A DNA stretch of 64,000 nt from Microbotryomycetes sp. JL201 (taxonomy: Eukaryota > Basidiomycota > Microbotryomycetes): contig JAQYUZ010000028.1 of assembly GCA_033819885.1 (NCBI GenBank), forward strand, positions 62,001 to 126,000, given 5' to 3'. The position numbers were made by a program, and so were the translations under genes. The notes under the pieces are model-generated. The model ran no database searches. It saw only the letters and a list, made by a program, of their open reading frames with translations, and was not told the DNA's origin. Below are positions 12,668 through 29,248 of this stretch, in pieces. Each line of letters opens with the position of its first letter. Positions within the stretch are counted from its first letter, which is position 1.

Positions 12668-13119
12668 TGTAGTCAGTCTGCGTGCACGGACGGGGTGCGG
12701 GGGCGTGTGCGCAATGGCCAAGCTCGGGCCAAAATGTCCTGGAGCGAGCGGCAAACGCAAGCACGCGATCGCGCAGCACTCGCCGCCCACACGCAACCCC
12801 TGTCTTTTTGAACCGACGTGATTGGCTTGGCTTGCATCAATCCTTGACCAACAGCAAGCCCACAGCATTAGCATGATTTCTCCCGTGCGGCTTGCGTCGG
12901 CAATGCGAGCTATCCTTACTGCCATGCATGTACTATTGCCGCTTTGGGCACGTCGCCACTGAGCGAAAATGAAGCCGAGGGCCAATTCTCTGAGCGAACG
13001 GACCAGCCTTATAGCAGTAAAGCAGTGATACTTGTGATTGCCGGTTGAGCAGCGACGGTGTGGCATGACAGCACGCAGACACGACTCCTGCTCCTGCCTT
13101 CCGCCCGCGACCCGACACA
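12668..13119. other. Intergenic region between divergent MET5 and an orphan gene
   Basis: A 452 bp gap between two divergent start codons. It presumably contains both promoters, but no element was recognised with confidence. Confidence 0.45.
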
Positions 13120-13839
13120 ATGAACGGCGTCAGGCATCGCTCAGACTCTGACGATGAGCCTGATGAACGAGCACAAGAACAGAAGCGCACGCTCGTCAGG
13201 ACAATTTCATCGTCGCAAACTGAGCCAGCGCACTATGTCAGTCGCGTCGACCCCTCGGTGTACGCGTCAGGAGTGATGGCTGACGCGCTTGAGCGTGTGC
13301 GCAGGACATTTATGTTGTTCCATGCCTCGTCCCTCCGTCGCCAGCCCACGTGCGCGTGGATCAGTACTATCAATCGGCCTCGTTTGTCGTCGTCAACCGA
13401 GCGACAGGCTTGACCTCTGGACTGGGCATCCGCTTCGGCTTGGCACCGACACCAGAATTGCCCAATCAACTATACGCCATTGTCGACCCTGGCTTTTCAC
13501 TTCTCAGAGAGGTTGGCTACGAGCCAGCAAAGGCGGTCTTGCTCGGCTGGGTCGAGGAGGAAAGGTTGGGCCAGTTTGAACAGATTGTCAAAAGTGTAGC
13601 AGTTCCAACTGCTCCGACTGTAAGTCTCGTCTGCTTCCGAAGCCGTTTCATGCTTCAACGCTAACCTTTGACGTCGCCTTCAGCCTCGAGCTTCCGAAAT
13701 GCTGCAATGGTTGCTCACGGTCGCGGCACAACTGGAGTACGAAGGCATCTGTGCCAACGGCGAACTGCTGCTCGGAGACGTGCTTCAGTGCCGAGACGTC
13801 CGTCGGTCTGGCGACCTTTTCGTTGCTAGTCGAAACTGA
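13120..13839 (+). CDS. Unrecognised protein, about 200 residues, two introns
   Basis: I do not recognise this family. Exon 1 encodes a charged N-terminus (MNGVRHRSDSDDEPDERAQEQ). A 50 bp intron from 13295 to 13344 joins it to HVRVDQYYQSASFVVVNRATG. A second intron starting GTAAGTCTC at about 13621 leads to the last exon, PRASEMLQWLLTVAAQLEYEGICANGELLLGDVL, with the stop at 13837-13839. The middle part looks like a small folded domain (FGLAPTPELPNQLYAIVDPGFSLLREVGYEP). No signal peptide or membrane segment is seen. It converges on SelO with 76 bp between stop codons. The splice signals and continuous frame support a real gene; function is unknown. Confidence 0.6.
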
Positions 13840-13915
13840 CGACAGGGCTACAATATGCAGTGAAAATCCTACAACAAGCTCAAACTACCTTTTCAGCATA
13901 CAGGAGCTCAGCAGC

Positions 13916-16243
13916 TCATGAACTACAGCTACATTGGAAGCCCAAGTAGGCTTGGGAGCCAATTCCGCACAGGCGCTGCCTCTCTTGACCTTCCTCGTCA
14001 AGCAACTCGCATACGGCTGTGCCAACGTCCAATTCGCCATACGATTCAAAGGGATTGCCGACCATGTCGAGCACACGCTCGAGCATGCGCGTGTCGCCAC
14101 GCTGGTGATCCAACGACTTGATCGTCTCCTCCAGCACCCATTGTCTCAATGTGAACCGAGGGTTGACGGCATTCATTCGACTACGGCGGTCCGCGATCTG
14201 GCCGGATGACTGTTCCTGAGACAATCGGGCCGCGTACTTGTCGAACCATGCTCGCCAGTCGTCGCGAGCCGTTGGTGGCAACATTGGATTGGCCGCAACA
14301 GAGGCCGCAGGCAGAAGGTGTTCGATGAAAGCTTCATAGACAGGGTCCGTAGTCGAGCCTGGGAACTGGGACAGGAGTCGGAGCGTATTGGTGAAATCGA
14401 GCGAGTGCAAGGCCATCAAGTCGAGCAGACCAGAGACGAGCTCGAAATCGCCGTCTTGCGCTGACTGAAGACCGAGACGCTAGTGCACGACAAGATCAAT
14501 AACCAGCTTTTCAAACGAACGAGACCTGAACGACTAGCTCACCAATCGCATCAGCCGCGTGTATTCTTGCGTAAACGTTTCGACAAATCCGCTCTTGACT
14601 GCTTCAACTTGTTCGAGACCCGCCTTGCGCCAGTCTTGCATGACGTTTCTTTCGATTCCGTCTCTACCCCAGCCCTCGTCCGCGTGCACGAAACCTTCTT
14701 TTGCTCCGGTTTCTTCCAGGTCCAGCTCGCAGCCGATGAGCTCGGCCAAGGCATCGCCAAGCTTGGTGATGGCAAAGACGCCCATTGTCGGCTGGTTGCG
14801 AAAGCTGTACCGACCGAGGTCATCCGAATGATTGCAAATGTGCCAAGGATCAAACACGTCCCTTGCAGAGCATCGCAGTCAACCCTCTGCACAGACGCTA
14901 GACGCAGCTGAGCTCACATGAAAGCGTATGGCCCATAATCAATGCAAGCGCCGTTCACACTAATGTTGTCCGTGTTCATCACGCCGTGCATGAAGCCGTA
15001 AGCTTGCCAGCCCGCAATCATCTTGGCGTTCCGCTCGGAAACTTCTCGAAGCACAGCCAGTCCCAAGCTGCGGCTGGAGGAGGAAGATTCTTCCGGCTTT
15101 TCCAGACAAAAGACTTGCCGCGCGACGTAGCTGGTCAGCCTACGCAAGCTCTCCCACTCCTCACGAGTGTTTTGAATCTCGAAGTTCTGCAATAACACGT
15201 TCTCAGCCAAACATCCGCAAGGTGGAACTTTTATACTCACTCCAATTCGAATCCAGCTTGTCGCGACCCTTGTAACGATTGCGGCGGTCTCCATAGTCTC
15301 GCGCTGAACTTTCACGTCCGGCAGGCCGACCAGCGCCAGCGAGCGTGAGGTAGGCTGTCCAAGTGCAGCCATGGCTTCAGAACCGAGAAACTCACGCACG
15401 CTGGATCGCAAGACGGCGAGTCCGTCTGCGAAGCGAGAGTAAGGAGTTCGTCCAGCGCCTTTGAGTTGCAGCTCGAGCGCGGGAAAGCCCGTTTGGTGGC
15501 GAACATCGTCAGTCGCAGGTGTGGACACTGTTGGCATGATTTCAGCACTAGATATCTAACAAGTACGCCGGCTCTCGCTTACTGATGCTGATAGCACGAC
15601 CATCGCCAAGCTGGTTGGCCCAAGAGCCAAATTGGTGGCCGCCGTAGCACAGCGACCAAGGCGCGAATGATTCTTCTCCCTCTCGGACAATGACGGTCTT
15701 GCCTCCCAGGATGTCGATCAAGAGCTTTCGCTTTCGCGAGCCTTCCTCGCCTGGATCGAGTTGTGGCAACCATTCCTGAAGGCATTTATGAGAGAGAGCG
15801 AGCAGTCTAGGTTCTGGCCAAGAACTTCGTTGCCTCAGAGGCGCCTCGTACGCTGTAGGCGCGCCGTTGGCGACTGTGGCGACGACATGGTCTCTTGACG
15901 GCTCGAGTTTTGCGAGCACGTCCTCGATTGTGTCATTCTCGGACTCGGGTCGACTGTCGTTGAGCTCCTTCGTGTTGTAGGGGAATGTTAGAGGGAGTGG
16001 GCTGACGTAGGTGAAGCATGCGCCGTTCCTGACGGCCCTGGACCGCCTGAGCATCGACGGCGGCACCGGATCGCCTTCGTTGAGTGCGACGGGTCCCTTG
16101 GCACCAAAGTCGGGCGGCAGCTTGTAACTCGACAGGTCGAGCAGCGACTTTGGCTCGGGAAACAGAGGGTCCGCCGGCAGGTGGTAGATCGGGGCATGCT
16201 GCGACACGGGCAGCTCATGCAGGCCAACACGGACTGTCGACAT
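13916..16243 (-). CDS. FMP40: Protein adenylyltransferase SelO family (yeast Fmp40 homologue)
   Basis: SelO pseudokinases transfer AMP to protein substrates in mitochondria and affect redox balance. The sequence has the family blocks in order: [72 protein letters not shown], then IDYGPYAFM spliced to [23 protein letters not shown]. The C-terminus ends in cysteine-serine residues (QCSCSS), where animal SelO proteins carry CxxU. About five introns are needed. ATG 16243 (MSTVRVGL) is the first in-frame start: an in-frame stop lies upstream with no ATG between. A targeting peptide therefore is not obvious unless an upstream exon exists. The gene is divergent from SHE9, with starts 122 bp apart. 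Confidence 0.92.
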
Positions 16244-16364
16244 GGCTGTCGTCGACGCCTGCCTTGCAAAGCGTCCCAGTGCAGCGGCCACGTTGATCTT
16301 GGACGAGGTGAGAGCGAGAAGAGTGCGAGCTCGCGGGCGAGCGTTCTATTCGACTTCTGACGAC

Positions 16365-17868
16365 ATGGCAGTTGCGCCGGGCGCTTGTCGGGTCTGCACT
16401 TGGCGCACCTTGCAAGCGGGCAGCTTTCATGCATCCCAAAACCAGCGTGGACTGTCAGTGCTCGCAATCTCGCGAAGATCTGCACGCGTAGACAGCCGTT
16501 TCTATCTGCGCGCGCACTCGAGCTCGACTGGGTCGTCCTCGGCGTCCACACCATCGCCTTCGGGATCTTCGTGGGCTTATGAAACTCAACAAAAGGCAGC
16601 AAAACGACTGAGTCACATGCGGCAACACATCCAGGCCGCGACGTCGTCATACAAGACCCACTTGAAGCGCGCGGTCGATCAACTCGAACTCGAGCGCAAG
16701 CTACGCGACATGGGAGGCAAGATCAACCAGGCGACAGGATACGAAGACATAGAACGGTTGCGCTTGGGCGTAGTCAACATGGGCGAGTGATGAGTGCCGC
16801 TATATTAGCGCAAACAAGGTCGTGCTCGAGGCTGACCATTTGTGACATGTTGGCTTTGCAGAGAAGCAACTCCTGGAGGCGCGAGAGCTGGCATCAAGCG
16901 CAAAGAGAGCTTATAGCGCAGCAGTAGCCACCAGATCAGAGTCGCAAAAGGAAGTCAACGATTTGTTGCAGCGAAAGTCGACCTGGACGTCCGCCGATGT
17001 GATCAGGTGAGCGTGCGCGCATGCCAGCGCACAAGAATTCCGAAGATGGATTGTTACTCGTGGCACAGGTTCACAGAGCTGATCCAACGCGATCACGAGA
17101 ATGAGAGAGCAGAGGCGCGGGCAAAGGTAGAAATGGAAACGAGCGAGCATCAGGTCGAAAAGTGTTTCTCTGGTGAGCCGGCCAGACAAGCTGGAAATGG
17201 ACCGTTGCTAACGCTTGTCAGTCTGCAGCGCTCATGCAGAGCATTCTACAGCGGTACCATGAAGAGCAGGTCTGGAGCGACAAGGCGAGTATTTGGAGAG
17301 AGCGGACGAACCTTGCTGTCGCTGACGAAAGCGCCACAGATACGTTCCATGTCGACGTATGGCTCGCTCGGTATCACGGGTCTCAATGTGCTATTGTTCA
17401 TTGTGACGATTCTGCTCGTCGAGCCTTGGAAGAGACGGAGGTTGGTCGAGGGCGTCGAAGAGAGGTAGGTGCTGACATGTCGACAGAGTCTGATAGTGTT
17501 TCGACATGCTGACGTCAATGCGGCTCAGGTTACGAACGCGGACGAGCGAAGGACAGGACGCTACGATGGCGTCCCTGCTCAATCTGCAGTCGCTTCTCAC
17601 CGACGCACAATCCAAGCTGGACACGCTCGTCGATACTGAAAGGAACACAGAAGAGGTAGAAAGTGCTGCAGCTGCTGCGCCAGCGGAAGTTGCGATACCA
17701 CCGCCCACAATGCCGCTCTCTCAAGATGGCTCCAGGTCACTCGAGATTGGACAGGTTTGGGCTAATAGACATATGACGAAGGAGCAAGAGTTGGCAGCTG
17801 TAGGAGGTGTGGGAGTGCTGGCAGGTGTTGTGTGTACGCTTTTGGTGCGGTTGCTATTTGCATCATGA
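16365..17868 (+). CDS. SHE9: Mitochondrial inner-membrane protein SHE9/MDM33
   Basis: She9/Mdm33 sits in the mitochondrial inner membrane and is needed for normal inner-membrane shape. ATG 16365 opens an arginine-rich presequence-like region (MAVAPGACRVCTWRTLQAG), followed by serine-rich linker and coiled-coil segments (LKRAVDQLELERKLRDMGGKIN, then ARELASSAKRAYSAAVATRSE). The family signature WSDK-IRSMSTYGSLGITGLNVLLF, with a transmembrane helix and VEPWKRRRLVEG after it, is made by splicing out 17285-17339. That intron begins GCGAGT and ends CACAG, so it is a GC-AG intron. A second membrane segment lies at the C-terminus (VGVLAGVVCTLLVRLLF). About five introns in all. An in-frame ATG at 16242 exists but would overlap the SelO start. 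Confidence 0.9.
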
Positions 17869-17999
17869 GCAAGCAAGCCGGACGTAGCGGCGGACTTGCG
17901 CCAAAGACCTCGCGGTTTAATGCGCTGCGAAATCCAAGTTGTTTCGCCCCCCAGCACGAGACGTGCTCGACACGTTTCCTGAAGTTGGCATGACAAGCC

Positions 18000-22966
<4,967 letters not shown>

Positions 22967-23164
22967 AATGACGAACACGTCAAGACTGTAGCTCGTACCA
23001 TGATCTGGCATTCTCATGTTGTATGCATGCTTTTCGCATATGGCCGGCGCCCCGGATGTTTGACAGTGACGTGGCGCGAGCGCCCTCTGGCAGTGTAACC
23101 GACGTCAGGCGCACTTTTCTTTCCTCACCCACTCATTCGCCCTCCGAAACCAACCTTTGCCATC

Positions 23165-23722
23165 ATGTCATCGATCTCGCAGTAAGTCCTCCATGCCGGT
23201 GACCATGTCGGTTGGTGCAGTCGCACTTGTATCACACGCTTGCTTGAGCGCATGCGATCGCTCGCACGACGTCATCGCTCGTCAATGCCTACCGCCATTC
23301 GCGTGACTGCACCAGGCCCGGCTCTGTACAGCCAGGACACTCGTCATTGTGTAAAGAAGGGACTGGATGCTGACAAATCTGCCGTGGTCTGATCCGTTTA
23401 CAGCGCCGAAGCCCATTTGTCCGACGGAGACCAGAAGCAGCACCACGAGCCTCAGGCCGAGCGATACGAGGAGGGCAAGGAGCAGTCGCACCAGAACCTC
23501 GACTCGAAGGATGAGCGTTCGCTGGCTAACAAGCTCGCTCACGAGAGCGAAAAGGCAAAGGAGGAGAAGAAGGCCGACCGCAAGGCAAACGACCCGCTTG
23601 AGCAAGATTTGCCGACAGAGGCCGCCCGCAAGCATGGCAACGAGCCTTCAAAGGGCGCAAAGATTGACGAGCAGCTGATGCTCGAGGAGCAGGAAGAGTT
23701 GAAGCGCAAAGGCAAGGCATAA
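23165..23722 (+). CDS. Small, highly charged protein of unknown function
   Basis: I do not recognise this family. Exon 1 is tiny (MSSIS plus two bases, ending at 23181). A 222 bp intron with donor GTAAGTCC and acceptor TTTACAG joins it to a continuous frame of about 100 residues, beginning AEAHLSDGDQKQHHEPQAE and ending LEEQEELKRKGKA. The protein is almost wholly hydrophilic, rich in E, K, Q and D, with no membrane segment, and is probably disordered or helical. The intron is three to four times longer than most in this window. Such short charged fungal proteins are often stress-related, but nothing here proves that. Confidence 0.65.
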
Positions 23723-23900
23723 ACTCAAAAAAATTCCCCGACTCGATCGTGGATGTATCGTGAAAAGTAAACATTTCTCTTCACTACTAGTTTAGCCTTT
23801 CGCATGTTGCATTGATACCAAAGCAGTGTTCGACAAACTAAGCGAGAATCCGAAAGTCCGATTCGTTCTGCTGCGCCAACTTGCTCTCTGCTCCGACAAG

Positions 23901-25741
23901 ATGGTGTCTTCCGTATTTGAGCTTGTCCGTGGTCGCCACGAGAGTTGTTGATCGATTGAGAGTGCTGACTGAGCTGTGCTCTGCTGCCTTTGATTGTGTG
24001 GAAACGCGTCGCGCCTCGACGCTCGCGCTCGCGTCGCGTGAATCTGCTTCCCGTCTACAGGGATGCGGCGCGCAATGCTATGACTGGGGTAAACTAGCAA
24101 AGGTCAGTGACGGCCTTGGGTCTGGCTGTAGACCGATCCGCGCTGACACGGCCACTCTCTCGCGCTCCTGTCGCTCAACCTGGCTGTACCACTTTACCAA
24201 CCGACACGATGCGCAGGACGGCTCCAAAGTGTCCCACTTTGCAAAGGCGCTGCCCGACTTTAAATGCGACAACGAAAAGCCTTACGCCGAAGTGAGCATG
24301 CACGCGCGGAAACGCAATGGCCTCTACCGCACACACAGCTCACACGTGGATGCCTTGTTCAATTTGAAACAGCTGTGGATGGGTACACATCCTTCATGCC
24401 CGAGCAAGATTCTCGAATCAGGCGAGTCGCTCAAAGACTACATCGAAGCGCATCCAGAATTGCTGGGCGACAACGTGCGCAAGCACTTTGGAGAGGATTT
24501 GCCATTCTTGTTCAAGGTCAGACAATACGGATGATCCCCAAAAGACCATCCATCTCACACGCAACTGCTCTGCACAGGTCTTGGCTATTCGCAAAGCTCT
24601 GTCCATCCAGGCGCATCCTGACAAGCAGCTCGCCCAAAGGCTGCACAAGGAAAAGCCAGACGTCTACAAAGGCAAGCATCAGAACGGGCAGCACTTTTTC
24701 TGCTGAGCTGACTGTTCTCGTCCCGACAGATCCCAACCACAAAGTCAGTCTGCGCTCGCATACGCAGCTTGGCGGCCTTCTGACGAACTTGCCGACAGCC
24801 CGAAATGGCCGTGGCTCTGACGCCATTCTCTGGCTTCTGCGGTTTCCGTCCTCCAAAAGAGATTGCTTCTTTCATCGAGTCTGTGCCAGAGTTTGCAGCC
24901 ATTCTCGGCCCTGCTGCAGAATCGTTCAAACAAAAGTTTGGCGCCACTGCTTCATCTGTGTCCGAGCAAGAGACTAAGGACGGCCTGAAAGAAATGTTTA
25001 CCGCTCTCATGAAAGCCGATGAGCAGGAGACAAAAGAGCAAGTCGCCAAGCTAGTCGAACGATTTGCCAAGGGCTCGGGCGAGCACCAAGAGGAGCGCGA
25101 TCTCGTCGCCACGCTCAATGGCGATTTCGCAGGCGACATTGGCATCTTTTGCACCTTTGTGCTCAATATCGTCCACCTCAAGCCCGGCGAAGCTGTCTTC
25201 CTCAAGGCTAACGAGCCGCATGCTTATCTTGACGGAGGTGTGTGCCACCGAGACCGAGACGCGAACGCCGTGTCGTGTCGGCCGCTGACAGATTGACCCC
25301 GCAGACATTATGGAATGCATGGCCACATCCGACAATGTTGTTCGTGCGGGACTGACGCCTAAACTGCGCGATGTGCCAACGCTCACGTCGATGCTGACGT
25401 ACACGTTCGCACCTCCGTCCGAGCAACTGCTTGACCCCGCCGGGTTCCGCTCGACAAAGTACACGACGCTGTATGATCCGCCGATCGAGGAGTTCTCGGT
25501 GCTATTGACCAACCTTGAGGATGGACAACGCGAGCAGTACGGCGCGATCGACGGTCCGAGCATCTTGATCGTCACCAACCTGGACGGTGGCAAGAGCAAG
25601 GTCGAGCTCGAGTCTGACGACGGCAAGTTTGCGATCGAGCGTGAAGGTCAAGTGTTCTTCATCGGTGCTGGCGTCGACGCAGCTCTGGTGGCTCGCGGTG
25701 GCAGAGTGACGGCGTACCGGGCATTCGTCGAGGCGCCTTAG
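23901..25741 (+). CDS. PMI40: Mannose-6-phosphate isomerase, type I
   Basis: This zinc enzyme interconverts fructose-6-phosphate and mannose-6-phosphate, supplying GDP-mannose for cell wall and glycosylation. Exon 1 is only 24 bases (MVSSVFEL, 23901-23924). An intron with donor GTCCGT, ending at 24060, joins it to GCGAQCYDWGKLAK, matching the usual N-terminus. Next come DGSKVSHFAKALPDFKCDNEKPYAE, LWMGTHPSCPSKI and FLFKVLAIRKALSIQAHPDK (Gln and His zinc ligands). DPNHKPEM (Glu ligand) and FLKANEPHAYLDG (His ligand) follow. The C-terminal cupin part ends at 25741. About six introns. All metal ligands expected for the family are visible, so the enzyme should be active. Confidence 0.94.
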
Positions 25742-25968
25742 GATGATGCGGCCGCCACCGGCCAAAAGTCATCATCTCGTTTGTAGACTACACATTGTGT
25801 TGCCTTGTCATCATCTCAAAAAGAAACTAGAAAGGATTACGTTCCTATCAGAAAGCACGATTGCGGCTTGACGTTGCCCCGCACAACGCGCTCGGGCCTC
25901 AATATGCAGAACTGGTAGTCATCGACCACGCGCCCATCATACAGCGCCTGATCTCGCCGTTTGTGGCG

Positions 25969-28252
25969 ATGTTTAAGCCCCAAAGTGTCTCGAGTGCTGC
26001 AGCTGCACGTGATCAGCCATCGCCGAACATTGACGACGCGACAGCCGAGCTCAGCGACAGACACACAGTACTGTGGACTGCACGAGATAGCACGAGTGAC
26101 GAAAATGAGTCTGTTGTGACGCCTGCCCTCGTCAGAATCGCTGTCGTCGCAGGCCTCGGAGGTCAGTCGCGCTGCTGCAATACGCCATCGTGCCATGAGC
26201 TAACTGGGCTGGGCTAAGCAGGTTTAATGTTGTGAGTTTCTTGACATATTCATGCAGCCTCGTCCGCCATTCTGACCATCAAGAGATGTGCAGCGGGTTC
26301 GACACAGGTATCGTTCTCGCCACCGTCAGCGCTCCACGGTTGCCAGATGCTCCTGACCGCACGGTCTTTGCAGGTGTAGTCAGTGGGGCCTTGCTCGTCA
26401 TCGGCTCGGATCTCAGCGGCGATGACAACCCAGGGAGACCCTTGTCGGCCATGCAGGAGTCGTGGCTCGTGTCGAGCGCACTCGTCGGCGCTTTTGCCGG
26501 GTCGCTGGTGGCCGCAAAGGGCGCAGACAGATTCGGAAGGAGGCCAGTCATTCTTGCCGCTGCCGTCTTGTTCGTCCTGGGGGGTGAGTGCTCGAAAATT
26601 CGTCAATTCGATACATCGGGCAAACTGATCGTGGCTTGTGCTGCAATCAGCGCTTGAACAGGCGGCTGCACAAGTGTACAAAGAAGTTATCCTTGGACGC
26701 ATCCTCGTCGGTATCGGAGTCGGTCTCTCTTCGTCCGTGTTGCCAATCTACCTGGCCGAGCTTTCGCCTGCAAAGTTTCGAGGTAGGATCGTCGCTAGCC
26801 TTGTTGTCCTCATCACCGGCGGTCAAGTGTTGGCATACGTCGTCGACGCTTGCTTTTTCTCAACCTCACACGGCTGGCGGTACATGTTTGGAGCTGGAGC
26901 TGTGCCAGCTGTCGTTCAGCTATTGATGGCTATCAGCTCGCTGCCCGAATCACCTCGCTTCCATTTGTCTCGTGGCTGGACTGGCCCAGCGAGAGAGACA
27001 CTCAAGATGATTCATCCGACGCTGAGTAGTGACGCTATTCAAGCCAAGATTGACAGGATCCAAGCAGAAACTGCCGCCGCAGAGCACGAAGGACTGCTTG
27101 GACTTGGACACGTTGGAAGCCTGAAGGATGTCAAAGAAGGTTTAATGAGTAAGATCTGGCGTGATCGTGCCAGCCGCAGAGCTGTCATCCTCGCCTGCGG
27201 TCTGCAATTTTTTCAACAGGCCACCGGGTTCAATGGGCTCATGTACTATTCTGCAAGAGTTCTACAGCTGGCGCACTTTACGAACCCGGCGGCTTTCGCC
27301 ATGGTGGTAGCGGTATCGAATTTGTCCGTAAACCAGCATGCTTGTGCCGGCAACTCTAGGCTGACTAGGTGTTCGTGCAGCGTCTGTACGATCATTGCCC
27401 TCAAACTTATCGATAAGCTCGGACGACGACCCCTTCTCCTGAGAACGCTTGCAGGCATGCTCACCGGCATGATCATCCTCGCAATCTCTTTCTTCTTTAT
27501 TCCGGCGCCACCAAAGGATGGCAAAGCGCTCCCGGGAGGACCCAGCGCGGCGGCTTTCGTTGCGCTCCTTGGCATGGTCATATTCTGCTCTTCATAGTAA
27601 GTCTCAAATAACATTTGCGACGTAATTGTCTTGACTGACGAATCTTTGTAGTGCTTTAGGGTTGGGCAACGTGCCCTGGGTCCTGCAGAGCGAGGTGAGT
27701 GTATTTGAGCCCGAAACCCGGAATTTGGCTCACTGAAAACGACATTGATGGCAGGTCTTTACGCAAGAATTGCGCGCCACCGGTACTTCACTCGCAACAG
27801 CAACGAACGTGAGTCAAACTCAGGACTCGATCAAGTCGAGCCCCGATCACATCGTACTTGTACAGTGGACTGCCAACTTGATCGTTGCAGCGACATACCT
27901 GCATCTTACTCGATGTGAGTTGCCTTCTCACTGCTGCACGGATCCAGAAGCTCATCGATCCCGCCGACAAGTATTGTCTGTTGGTGGAACATTCCTGCTG
28001 TTCACATTTGTAATAGCGGCGGCGATCGTGTTCACATTCAAGTTGCTGCCAGGTAAGCCTTAAGCGTCGGTTTGATTTTCACTTTCTCAATTCACCTGGC
28101 GTGGGCCCACAGAAACAAAAGGACTCGGACTCGACGAGACGCGAGCTTTGTTTGAGCAAATTGTCGGACAGTCACAGATTAGCGAAGGCGCCGAAAGCGC
28201 TGCTCGATACGTTAGTATCGCAAGCGAAGACGAAGATTCAGGGAATGTCTAA
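25969..28252 (+). CDS. MFS sugar/polyol transporter, myo-inositol transporter type
   Basis: Twelve-helix major facilitator of the sugar-porter group. Spliced exons give GFDTG joined to VVSGALLVIGSDLSG, ADRFGRRPVI, LGRILVGIGVGLSSSVLPIYLAELSP, PESPRFHLSRG, the helix-7 block GLQFFQQATGFNGLMYY, LIDKLGRRPLLL and GLGNVPWVLQSE, then an ATNWTANL region. The C-terminal motif ETKGLGLDETRALFEQ is followed by a short acidic tail ending at 28252. GVVSGALLVIGSD and FTQELRATGTSLATATNW resemble fungal inositol (ITR) carriers more than hexose carriers. About nine introns, several only 35-60 bp. One uses the weak donor GTCCGT, as in the neighbouring isomerase gene. The cytosolic N-terminus starts at ATG 25969 (MFKPQSVSS). 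Substrate is inferred only. Confidence 0.88.
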
Positions 28253-28543
28253 GAGATTGCCGCTGCCGTACTGGGTGTGGGTGTGTTGTATTGTGCAGAG
28301 GATTGTCATGTCGTGTTATTGCCTCAGTCCCATTCTCTCTCGCTGCACACGCGCGCCAATTCTTCCTCAAGTCGTGACCGAGTTGCAAAACAGGTAATCT
28401 TGTACAGGCGGACCACACAGAGGGCAGTCGCGGTATGAAGGGAAAGGCAGTCAAGACCCCGTCAAATCACATGAACTCATCATGCATTTAGACTGTGAGG
28501 GGAACATTATCAGTGGGGTTCAAACGCACGAGAAGGGGCGATT

Positions 28544-29248
28544 CTACTCACTGTTGGAAGGGTAAAGCATCTGCAAAATGGCGACGATGCGCACAAGCAG
28601 GCATGAACTGTCAGCGGAGAGTTCGCTCAAGCACTGATGCCAAACTCACGACGCGGACGGAGTGGCCGAATGAGACCGGCGGAAGATTCTTCCTGAATTG
28701 TGCCCTGACCATTCCGCCGTTGCCATGTGATCGGGTAACCTTGCCCCAGATGATCCTGACCTTGGAGCCGTCGATGGCGCGTTGAGCAGTGTAGACGTAT
28801 GCAATGCGCTGCGGAGACAGATCGGCGAGTCAGCGGCCTGTTGCAAGTATTGCTGTCTGAGGTGTGGTCTGGGAGCGAAGGACCGGATCCATGAAGTTGT
28901 CGTGCGTCATGGATAAGCATACAGGGCGTAAGCCCAAGACTGAACGGCAACCCAGCCTGCAGTCTACCGCAAGAGGCTGCGCCGTCCACCAACATTCCAA
29001 TCGATCCACATATCTGCAAATCTGTCGCCCTAGCTCACCTTGCCGAGGTAGAATTGAGCCTCCTCCTTGTTGGCGACGCCCTCGATCTGGATCAAGTTGG
29101 TGTTGGTGCGGACATTGCGCTTGCCGCGCTGCTGGCCCGTGATCCTGCCCTTGGCGTACAATCCTGTTCCCACGACCGGAGACATGGCATGTACAGCGTG
29201 TATTCGACCAGCGAGAGCGCGACGAACGGGATTTTTCGGGCCGGCCAT
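28544..29248 (-). CDS. RPL33: 60S ribosomal protein eL33 (L35Ae family)
   Basis: Component of the large ribosomal subunit. The sequence [35 protein letters not shown], then [26 protein letters not shown] and [18 protein letters not shown] is diagnostic. The last exon supplies MLYPSNSE before TAG at 28544-28546. A 230 bp intron (28809-29038, GTGAGC to CGCAG) splits the conserved YLGK/RIAYVY block. Long introns are common in fungal ribosomal-protein genes. From ATG 29248 the protein would have an extra N-terminal stretch ([21 protein letters not shown]) not usual in the family; the in-frame ATG at 29185 (MSPVVGTG) is closer to normal length. The start is therefore uncertain and the identity is firm. 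Confidence 0.93.

Noticed and set aside
13916-13960. Selenocysteine at the SelO C-terminus
   Set aside because: The end reads CSCSS before TGA with no downstream in-frame conserved residues. Fungi generally lack selenoprotein machinery, and the Cys form is expected.
28809-29038. Possible snoRNA in the long RPL33 intron
   Set aside because: No box C (RTGATGA) paired with a box D (CTGA) and terminal stem was found on the coding strand; one ATGACG and one CTGA are not enough.
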